DNA of 6,895 nt from Candidatus Bathyarchaeota archaeon. GTDB taxonomy: Archaea > Asgardarchaeota > Lokiarchaeia > Sigyniarchaeales > Sigyniarchaeaceae. Made by a program: the position numbers and the translations under genes. The DNA lies in assembly GCA_014729935.1 (NCBI GenBank), contig WJJB01000479.1, forward strand, positions 1 to 6,895. The letters run 5' to 3'. This document shows, piece after piece, positions 1 through 5,475 of this stretch (position 1 is the stretch's first letter; each line of letters begins with the position of its first letter). The notes under the pieces are model-generated. The model was given only the letters and a program-made list of their open reading frames with translations, was not told the DNA's origin and ran no database searches.

Positions 1-929
1 ACACCATCATACACAAGTGGGAATTCGAGCAGCACGTGAAGTACCTCAAATTCTGGATGGAAAAGTGCGTGGGGTGTGACCTATGCAGGATCGCCTGCCC
101 GACCAGGTGCATCACACTTGGTCCCGTTCCCGAGATTGCCTCGGGGCAACTGGAAATGGTCCCACCCATCAATGTAGATTTCGAGGCATGTGCTTATTGT
201 GGATTATGCGCCGCCATTTGCCCGGTTTCCGCTTTCGAGATGACCACCGAACCAACAGGTTTCATTTCCATGGATGACCTGCCGGTGTTTCTTTACAAGG
301 ATTTCGTCAAGAAGGTCCAAGAGCAACTCGAGAGATCACTCGAAGCTCCAGCCAGCAAGCACGTGACCCCTCCCACGGATATAGAAAAACCAAGCGAGGG
401 CGAGGTGGTCATTCGCAATGATATACTCGATAGATGCGACCCGATGGGTTGCAAGGGATGCCTGAATATCTGTCCCACTGATTGCTTCTGGGTACCCCGC
501 AGGGCAGAAGATATCCAAGAATTCGGCAAGATCACCATGGATGATGACCTGTGCATACATTGCGGTGCTTGCAAGAATGCTTGCCCCGAACGCATCATCG
601 AGGTACACCGGAATCAAATCACGTACCATTTTCCCGAGACCGTGAAAGACAGGTTCTGGATGAAAGCCTACCGGAACGCGATTAAGAAACTCTTGGATCC
701 TGCAATCTTGGAACACCTGCCGGAACCAATTCCCGTGAAGGAGTCCATGGTGGAAGATGTTTCTGAAGCGATGGAGAAGGTCATCGAGACGTTATCCCCC
801 GAGCGAAAAGCAGAGCTTGAGGAAAAATACGAGAAGGTAAAGGATCTTCTCTCCAAGATTAACGTGCGGTACTGGATTGAGATGAAAAAATTGGACAAGC
901 TTAACAAGATGGTGGAAAAGAACCTGTAA
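1..929 (+). CDS. FwdF-like polyferredoxin, 4x[4Fe-4S], 5'-partial
   Basis: Electron-wire protein with four [4Fe-4S] binding motifs. Numbered from the GTG at 36, they are C11-x2-C14-x2-C17-x3-C21-P, C52-x2-C55-x2-C58-x3-C62-P, C134-x4-C139-x2-C142-x3-C146-P and C173-x2-C176-x2-C179-x3-C183-P. The longer first spacing in the third motif (CDPMGCKGC) is typical of the polyferredoxins of formylmethanofuran dehydrogenase. Residues 185-297 carry no cysteine and are charged and helical, with a possible coiled coil from about 240 to the end. The frame stays open upstream of the GTG to the window edge (it encodes HKWEFEQHVKYLKF), and that lead resembles the family, so I treat the gene as starting outside the window; GTG 36 or ATG 57 are the internal alternatives. 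Known FwdF proteins have about eight clusters, so this is a shorter relative or is truncated by the window. It ends 9 bases from the convergent hdrB. Family assignment is firm; the partner complex is inferred from context. Confidence 0.85.
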   Translation, partial: TIIHKWEFEQHVKYLKFWMEKCVGCDLCRIACPTRCITLGPVPEIASGQLEMVPPINVDFEACAYCGLCAAICPVSAFEMTTEPTGFISMDDLPVFLYKDFVKKVQEQLERSLEAPASKHVTPPTDIEKPSEGEVVIRNDILDRCDPMGCKGCLNICPTDCFWVPRRAEDIQEFGKITMDDDLCIHCGACKNACPERIIEVHRNQITYHFPETVKDRFWMKAYRNAIKKLLDPAILEHLPEPIPVKESMVEDVSEAMEKVIETLSPERKAELEEKYEKVKDLLSKINVRYWIEMKKLDKLNKMVEKNL

Positions 930-938
930 CCCGCTCCA

Positions 939-1907
939 TCATTCATGACGAATTTTTCCCAAGATGCCGTCCAAGGGAATCTCGTGGGTATCCAAGTGCA
1001 ATCGTTCAACAGGTATCCCAAGGAGGATACCGAGTAATTCCGTTAGATGGATGATGGGAATATCAAATTCCTCGTCAAATGCCACTTCCAGCTCCAGTTG
1101 GGCATTATCCAAGTGCAAAAGGCAATACGGGCATATGACCACGATCATATCTGGTTCGTGAGTCGCGATGCTCTTCATCTTGCGGTTAGTAACACGCAGT
1201 GAATTGATGCGATCGTCGTGTAGCATCCGCTGGTTCAATCCCGCACCGCAACATAGGTTTTTCTCCCGGTAGTCTACTACTTTGGCTTCTAATTGTTCGA
1301 GGATCGCTTCCAAGATGCTTGGATTTTCCGGATCATCAAGCACCACGCGTGGATCCTCTTGGCGAAGAAAATGGCAACCATAGTGCACCGCCACCTTGAT
1401 CCCTGCAAGTGATTCCTGCAAGATCTGTGGTAACTCGGCCCTGTGCTTGTAAAGGTATTCACCGACGTGAAACACGTCCACGTGGCTGCTGGCATCCCTG
1501 CCGATGGACTCAAGTGCCTTGGTAGTCACCTGCCGAATGGATGGTTCATCCTGGTAGTAATGGTCTGCCTGCATGAATGACGAGAAGCATCCATTACACG
1601 TGGTTACGCACTTGCGGGCATATCCTTCCATCACGGAGTAATTCCGCTTGGTGATGGCAACCACGCTTTCCACGGGCGCCACGTTGAAGGGTAGGAAATT
1701 TCCAGCGCAGCAACTTTGCTCAGTACTTTCCTTGATATCGACGTCAAGTGCCTTGCAAATCTCGATGAATCCCGTGTTGATACCCGGGTAGGATTTCTCA
1801 GTGCAGCCCTTGAAATAATAAATTACCTCATCCAAATCAGGTATCGCATCCAAGCGAGCCTGATTGATGTTTCCCCTGGGAGTATCGCGCTTGATCCCGT
1901 CAATCAT
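939..1907 (-). CDS. hdrB: CoB-CoM heterodisulfide reductase subunit B (HdrB)
   Basis: Catalytic subunit of HdrABC-type enzymes, which in methanogens reduces the CoM-S-S-CoB heterodisulfide at two noncubane [4Fe-4S] clusters. Two complete CCG domains are visible. Numbered from ATG 1931, domain 1 has C43, C74-C75, C112 and C115, and domain 2 has C186, C227-C228, C267 and C270. The spacings in domain 2 (40 and 38 residues) are slightly longer than the usual CCG pattern. Length (about 320 aa) fits the family. Three starts are possible: ATG 1931 has no ribosome site; GTG 1910 and ATG 1907 follow a GAGG at 1918-1915, and ATG 1907 overlaps the hdrC stop by one base (TGATG), so I prefer 1907. Translation is probably coupled to hdrC. 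HdrA is not in the window. The true substrate could be another disulfide or a partner protein, since HdrB also occurs in non-methanogens. Confidence 0.92.
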   Translation of the reverse strand: MIDGIKRDTPRGNINQARLDAIPDLDEVIYYFKGCTEKSYPGINTGFIEICKALDVDIKESTEQSCCAGNFLPFNVAPVESVVAITKRNYSVMEGYARKCVTTCNGCFSSFMQADHYYQDEPSIRQVTTKALESIGRDASSHVDVFHVGEYLYKHRAELPQILQESLAGIKVAVHYGCHFLRQEDPRVVLDDPENPSILEAILEQLEAKVVDYREKNLCCGAGLNQRMLHDDRINSLRVTNRKMKSIATHEPDMIVVICPYCLLHLDNAQLELEVAFDEEFDIPIIHLTELLGILLGIPVERLHLDTHEIPLDGILGKIRHE

Positions 1908-2446
1908 CACGGTGCCTCTTCTCCATCGCATTTATTCTTTAGTGATTCAAATCGCTCCTTGAACCCAGTTTGCTCATTCAATTGGTGCAATTCATCAATA
2001 CAAGCAGGATCTAGCCACGATTTCTCATCGGTTAGGACCCCTTTTTCCATGAACGTGGCGATCACCGGGAGCACCCGCTTCATGTGGTGTAGGCCGGCAT
2101 TCTTGTTCAAGGCAAGATCCCTGAGAATGATAATAGTCTTGTAACCATCAATATTGTTCTTCGGGCATGTATTTACGCATGCTTGGCAGTAAAAACAATC
2201 CCATATGGATGGATCGTCCAAGACAGACTCATCGCCGTCCCTGACGCGCCTGTTGATCTCGCGAATGTTAAAGGCGGGTGAAACTCTCGTTGCCGGGCAC
2301 GCTCCCACGCACCTGCCGCATTGAATGCACGAGAAGTAATTCGTTCCTGATAACGGGTGCTGGTCGATAGCATCCACGAGACTCTTGTCTTGATCATTCA
2401 GGTCACGCACCATCCTTTCCTCCCCTCCAGCTTCCTCGCTACTCAT
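1907..2446 (-). CDS. hdrC: CoB-CoM heterodisulfide reductase subunit C (HdrC)
   Basis: Small iron-sulfur subunit that passes electrons from HdrA to HdrB. It carries two classical cubane motifs, CIQCGRCVGACP and CFYCQACVNTCP, about 44 residues apart, followed by a helical C-terminal half, which is the standard HdrC architecture. The frame could be extended to a TTG at 2524, but that extension runs through an AT-rich TATA-like box (2501-2509) and has no family-like content, so I reject it. ATG 2446 has AGGTG 9 bases upstream. ATG 2413 has a very purine-rich GGAGGGGAGGAAAGG just upstream and would put the first cysteine at about residue 29, as in many HdrC proteins; it is an equally good choice. 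The stop overlaps the hdrB start, so the order is hdrC-hdrB in one operon, divergent from the Fes/FwdB-like pair. Confidence 0.9.
   Translation of the reverse strand: MSSEEAGGEERMVRDLNDQDKSLVDAIDQHPLSGTNYFSCIQCGRCVGACPATRVSPAFNIREINRRVRDGDESVLDDPSIWDCFYCQACVNTCPKNNIDGYKTIIILRDLALNKNAGLHHMKRVLPVIATFMEKGVLTDEKSWLDPACIDELHQLNEQTGFKERFESLKNKCDGEEAP
1915..1924 (-). promoter_or_regulatory. hdrB ribosome binding site inside the end of hdrC
   Basis: On the minus strand GGAG and GAGG lie within this stretch, with GAGG seven bases before ATG 1907 and four before GTG 1910. They overlap the last codons of hdrC. This supports reinitiation at the TGATG junction and argues against the upstream ATG at 1931, which has no purine-rich leader. 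Confidence 0.55.
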
Positions 2447-2500
2447 CTTCCATGCCACCTGATCATGTCCACCTGCATCACGGAATACCTCGCTACTGGG

Positions 2501-2509
2501 ATATATTAT
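2501..2509 (-). promoter_or_regulatory. TATA-like promoter element of hdrC-hdrB
   Basis: The minus strand reads ATAATATAT in a GC-richer setting. An archaeal start site about 25 bases downstream would fall near 2480, leaving a leader of roughly 34 bases to ATG 2446 or 67 to ATG 2413. It lies inside the frame extension up to TTG 2524, which argues that the extension is not translated. No BRE could be assigned with confidence. Confidence 0.5.
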
Positions 2510-2542
2510 GTTTGCTTTGACCAAAGATAAGAATTGGCTCGA

Positions 2543-2556
2543 TTTACCTTGGTAAA
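2543..2556. repeat. Perfect inverted repeat between divergent promoters, candidate operator
   Basis: TTTACC-TT-GGTAAA, a 6-base perfect inverted repeat with a 2-base spacer. Its centre is about 44 bases from the centre of each flanking TATA-like box (2501-2509 on minus, 2590-2597 on plus). This symmetric position upstream of both promoters suits a factor that controls both operons, more naturally an activator than a blocking repressor. An extra half site GGTAAA occurs at 2616-2621, near the expected plus-strand start site. Too short to be a terminator hairpin of note. Confidence 0.45.
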
Positions 2557-2589
2557 CTTGCCTCCTGCCTTTTTCCCATGGTGGTCAAG

Positions 2590-2597
2590 TTAAAAAT
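2590..2597 (+). promoter_or_regulatory. TATA-like promoter element of the Fes/FwdB-like operon
   Basis: TTAAAAAT in a mixed-composition intergenic region, 60 bases before ATG 2657. A start site would be expected near 2618-2620, giving a leader of about 38 bases. The same 8-mer forms the candidate TATA box of the regulator gene on the minus strand (5388-5381). Confidence 0.5.
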
Positions 2598-2656
2598 CCA
2601 TGCCACGATTCTTCAGGTAAAGGGACGACCATCAACCCGGCACCAAGTGGACCATC

Positions 2657-3127
2657 ATGGGAACGATCAACGCGCTGACGATATATAAGGACCTGCCGAA
2701 ATTGAATTGCAAGAAGTGTGGCATGCTGTGCATGCCGTTTGCCGTCGAGCTAATGAAGAAAACTAAGAGCTTGGAAGACTGCCCCCCACTTATGGAACCA
2801 AAATATGCATCAAACTTGGAAAAACTGAGGGCACTTTTAAAACCAATGGAGGATGCAACAGACACGGGTATCGTGCTGAATGAAGACGTCTGTGACGGTT
2901 GCGGTGTCTGCGTGATCGCCTGCCCCGTAAATTCCAGGTTCAGTCCTGAATGCTTGAGCGGGAAAGCACCGCAGGTTCCCGTTCCGGAAGACATCATTTA
3001 CGTGCTTGAAGATGGGCGTTGCCGGATAAAGAGTATATCCCAATGCAGGCGATATGTTCCACCCAAGACCAACTGCCGGATTTGCGAGATTTTCTGCCCG
3101 CGATATGCGATAGAGATTAAGGTGTGA
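2657..3127 (+). CDS. Fes-domain / ferredoxin iron-sulfur protein
   Basis: A 156-residue cytoplasmic electron carrier. Residues 13-45 form a Fes-type (PF04060-like) domain beginning LPKLNC: C18-x2-C21-x3-C25 with C42 in the DCPP motif. That domain is known from the corrinoid/ACS-CODH gamma subunit and RnfB, where the spacing is usually C-x2-C-x4-C, so one residue is missing here. Residues 79-90 are a complete ferredoxin motif (C79-x2-C82-x2-C85-x3-C89-P). A final motif has only C140-x2-C143-x3-C147-P, ending IEI; the residue expected to be the first Cys is K137, so C130 or C122 may supply the fourth ligand. Three bases separate its stop from the FwdB-like start, so the two are almost surely co-transcribed and likely partners. 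It is not a standard FwdG (which is about half as long), and I know no established name for it. Confidence 0.85.
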   Translation: MGTINALTIYKDLPKLNCKKCGMLCMPFAVELMKKTKSLEDCPPLMEPKYASNLEKLRALLKPMEDATDTGIVLNEDVCDGCGVCVIACPVNSRFSPECLSGKAPQVPVPEDIIYVLEDGRCRIKSISQCRRYVPPKTNCRICEIFCPRYAIEIKV

Positions 3128-3130
3128 AAC

Positions 3131-4486
3131 ATGCCACTGGAATCGAAAAACAGGGTAACCTGTCCCGGCTGTGCACTAGCATGCGATGATATTGCCGTGG
3201 ATGTGCAATTCAACAAGATACAGAAGGTGCATAATGCATGCCTGCGAGGGAACGAGAAATTCATGTTTTCAGGTTCGAAGGAACGATTCGTGACTCCCTT
3301 CATCAGGGACGCAAAAGACAAGGCTCCCAAGGAGATCAAGATGGATCAAGCCATGCTTTTGGCAGCAAAGATTATGCAAGACTCGCAAAATGTCCTCATC
3401 CTGGGTGGTACCAAGCTCGAATCAAACGCGCAGGAAAAGCTAGTTGAACTTGCACGCATCGTTGGAGCAACCATGTCCTTTGCTGGTGCGGAGGTCTTGA
3501 ACCACGTGAAGGACGCCATGAAGGATGCTGGGGCTAGCTTTACCACAATTGGTGAAATCGCCAATAATGCCGACTTGCTACTTTTCTGGGGTGCAAATCC
3601 CATCGATTTTGCTCCCAAACTCGTGGTGAAAACCGTGTTCTCCAGGGGAAGGTATCGCCAGACTGGAAAGGAGGTCAAGAAATTCGCGGTATTGGATGGT
3701 AATCCCACCCCTACCATGGAACGTGCCGATATCAAGTTGCTCATGCACCCTGGTAACGACACGCGCTACCTTGGATTGCTTTGCATGGAATTGCAAGCAA
3801 CTGGTGTTCTCGATGAGAAAGATCTGGAGCGGATCGGATTCACGAAGGAAGAATTGATTTCCCTTGGTCCCGATATTCCACCCAACATCAAGGAGCTAGC
3901 ACGCACCATTGAATTAACAGAATATGGTGTTATCTTTGTTGGTGAAAGGTTACTGAATCCAGCAGCCATTGAGAGAGAACCAGACCTTCTTGGAAAAATG
4001 TTTAGGTTTGGTTCGATCTTGAACCGCGATAGAAGGATGAGCGTGTTACCCCTTTCCTATCACTTGAATTTCGCAGGACTCGTGCACGCGCTGACAACAT
4101 CAAATCACGAGGTAAATGTGAAGGATTTCAAGAGCATCGCGGATAGCTTGGAAGATTTCGATGCGGTGATATGCGCGGGATTCGATCTAGTGGGCAAGCT
4201 GGACGACAAGCAACTAGCACAATTGAAAGAGAGCAAGATCGTGGTCTTCGATTACAAGGAGAATTGCACCACCACGGTGGCAGACTTGTTCCTACCGGTA
4301 GTCATGATAGGAATTGAAACGGGAGGAGAGGTATATCGCATTGATGGATCCTTGGTCTCGTTAAGCAAATGCGTTGAACCTCGGGAAGGATTAAGCACGG
4401 ACGCCAAGCTTCTTCAAGAACTGGGAGACTATATTCAGAACGGGGGTCAATCAAGCTTCAATTCCCCGGGCACATCCATCAACTGA
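3131..4486 (+). CDS. fwdB: FwdB-like molybdopterin-family protein, catalytic Cys absent
   Basis: Homolog of formylmethanofuran dehydrogenase subunit B, the W/Mo-bis-pterin subunit that reduces CO2 to formate, at full family length (451 aa). Four N-terminal cysteines for a [4Fe-4S] cluster are intact: C11-x2-C14-x3-C18 followed by DD, and C37 in NACLRG. Other family landmarks are WGANP (153-157), FSRGR (170-174), LDGNPT (188-193), ADLFLPVV near 385, and GGEVYRIDG followed by the usual C-terminal block. Where catalytic FwdB has a VCHGP motif whose Cys or Sec binds the metal, this protein has V122-LNHV, in a segment of equal length with no Cys nearby (112-134). The MRGHYN motif is PLSYHLN here, with Ser309 at the place of the Arg. 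AGGTG at 3119-3123 is the ribosome site. I infer a paralog that may still bind pterin but probably does not do the normal reaction. Its last 40 bases overlap the convergent regulator gene. Confidence 0.85.
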   Translation: MPLESKNRVTCPGCALACDDIAVDVQFNKIQKVHNACLRGNEKFMFSGSKERFVTPFIRDAKDKAPKEIKMDQAMLLAAKIMQDSQNVLILGGTKLESNAQEKLVELARIVGATMSFAGAEVLNHVKDAMKDAGASFTTIGEIANNADLLLFWGANPIDFAPKLVVKTVFSRGRYRQTGKEVKKFAVLDGNPTPTMERADIKLLMHPGNDTRYLGLLCMELQATGVLDEKDLERIGFTKEELISLGPDIPPNIKELARTIELTEYGVIFVGERLLNPAAIEREPDLLGKMFRFGSILNRDRRMSVLPLSYHLNFAGLVHALTTSNHEVNVKDFKSIADSLEDFDAVICAGFDLVGKLDDKQLAQLKESKIVVFDYKENCTTTVADLFLPVVMIGIETGGEVYRIDGSLVSLSKCVEPREGLSTDAKLLQELGDYIQNGGQSSFNSPGTSIN

Positions 4487-5337
4487 ATTATTTCCTTGAT
4501 GGATTGCTTGTGGTGCTTTTCAATGACCTTGCTATCCAGCTCGTAATCTAAATACATTTTCACTGCATCCTTGCCTTTCCGGGTGATGGTGATGTACTTG
4601 TTGCGCCGTTTATCGGAGATATTGATGTAATCCCACTCCTGCAATTGCTTCAATAATTTATTCATTGCCATGTATTCGGAACTGGCTTGCTTTCGGGGAT
4701 CGGAATTTGGCCTGACATTAATGACTTTCATATTTTTCAGATCCTCGATGAGCGTCTTCAAGTAAACCTTTCCACCCAATTCCTTTTCTCCCCGTTCGAT
4801 GGCAAATAGCACCTTGATGTATTTCCCTTCAGGAACGTCGATTTGGCATTCTGGAAGGGCAAATATTTCCTTTATTCCTTTGGTCAGGGTCTGGGGAAAG
4901 GTCATGTGATTTCGGGGATAATAATCTTTCGTGCGAACATAGTACGCGGTGATACCCGGGGTGGACATGGACGCGATGGTAGATGCACACGCGGTGATCT
5001 TGGTACCAGCACTCACGTTAATGTAAATCTCGTTTCCCAATCTCGTTTCTACTTGAAATATCTTATTGAGGATTTCTAGAAGTGAGACCATCTTGTAGAG
5101 AGAGGTTTCGATCACGTCCACCGTTATTTTTTCCCCCTCCAGGATTCTCTTGATTTCCAATAGGTATTTCCAGGCGCCCTCCTCTTCCCTTGGTAGGCAA
5201 ATGAGAATGAGCCTGGTGGCGCGCATCTTGATAACAGGTTGGACGATCCTCTCGATCTCCCATCCCAAGAACGCAACATGCACTTTTTCCTTGAATAATT
5301 CATTCATGGTTTCAATCCCATTCCTCGTGATTTGCAT
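4447..5337 (-). CDS. DUF6293/HFX_2341-type transcriptional regulator (CARF-like + winged helix)
   Basis: Predicted cytoplasmic DNA-binding regulator of 296 aa. The N-terminal half begins VHVAFLGWEIERIV (from residue 19) and holds the ligand-loop motif INVSAGTKI (106-114), as in the Rossmann-like CARF-type domain of archaeal HFX_2341 proteins and of Csa3. The C-terminal part (about 190-265) reads as a winged helix: helices around 193-204 and 220-234, then the wing with YINISD and the basic stretch KRRNKYITITRKG. ATG 5337 has no ribosome site but has AT-rich DNA about 25 bases upstream, so it could be leaderless; ATG 5307 (MNELF) leaves less extra N terminus and is a real alternative. The gene faces the FwdB-like gene and overlaps its 3' end by 40 bases. 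A palindrome resembling the one in the hdr/fwd-like divergent promoter lies at its own promoter, suggesting autoregulation. No CRISPR or cas gene is in the window. Confidence 0.8.
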   Translation of the reverse strand: MQITRNGIETMNELFKEKVHVAFLGWEIERIVQPVIKMRATRLILICLPREEEGAWKYLLEIKRILEGEKITVDVIETSLYKMVSLLEILNKIFQVETRLGNEIYINVSAGTKITACASTIASMSTPGITAYYVRTKDYYPRNHMTFPQTLTKGIKEIFALPECQIDVPEGKYIKVLFAIERGEKELGGKVYLKTLIEDLKNMKVINVRPNSDPRKQASSEYMAMNKLLKQLQEWDYINISDKRRNKYITITRKGKDAVKMYLDYELDSKVIEKHHKQSIKEIIQLMDVPGELKLD

Positions 5338-5366
5338 CGAATGGAAACGCTTGTTAATTGATATTG

Positions 5367-5380
5367 TTTAACTGGTTAAC
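5367..5380. repeat. Inverted repeat at the regulator promoter, candidate operator
   Basis: TTTAACTGGTTAAC contains the perfect inverted repeat TTAAC-TG-GTTAA (5368-5379), with the same 2-base spacer as the repeat at 2543-2556; the two 14-mers agree at 10 positions. It directly abuts the candidate TATA box (5381-5388) on its downstream side on the minus strand, where a bound protein would block transcription. This is what a negative autoregulation site would look like. Chance occurrence in AT-rich promoter DNA cannot be excluded. Confidence 0.4.
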
Positions 5381-5388
5381 ATTTTTAA
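5381..5388 (-). promoter_or_regulatory. TATA-like promoter element of the regulator gene
   Basis: The minus strand reads TTAAAAAT, identical to the candidate box before the Fes/FwdB-like operon. Transcription would begin near 5360, giving a short leader to ATG 5337 or about 50 bases to ATG 5307. A second AT-rich stretch at 5351-5366 could instead serve a leaderless start at 5337. Confidence 0.45.
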
Positions 5389-5475
5389 TTCTTTTGCCAT
5401 CAAGGTGAGACCGAATGTGGATTTGGGGGGAAAATGATTATTCGAGGCAACGGGGGAACCGGAAATCAGGAGGAG

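Noticed and set aside
1716..2144. A 142-codon plus-strand frame across the hdrB-hdrC junction
   Set aside because: Both minus-strand genes have complete cysteine motifs here; the plus frame is a by-product of their codon use.
3346..3762. A 138-codon open frame on the minus strand inside the FwdB-like gene
   Set aside because: It lies wholly opposite a well-supported gene, its product is Ser/Ala/Phe-rich with no recognisable family, and it has no promoter or leader of its own.
4441..4468. CGGGG...CCCCG inverted repeat as a bidirectional terminator
   Set aside because: Only about five G-C pairs around an 18-base loop, no following T-run, and it lies in coding sequence. Recorded only as a curiosity of the overlap.
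3131..4486. Selenocysteine insertion in the FwdB-like gene
   Set aside because: There is no in-frame TGA before the stop at 4484-4486, and the active-site position is a valine codon (3494-3496).
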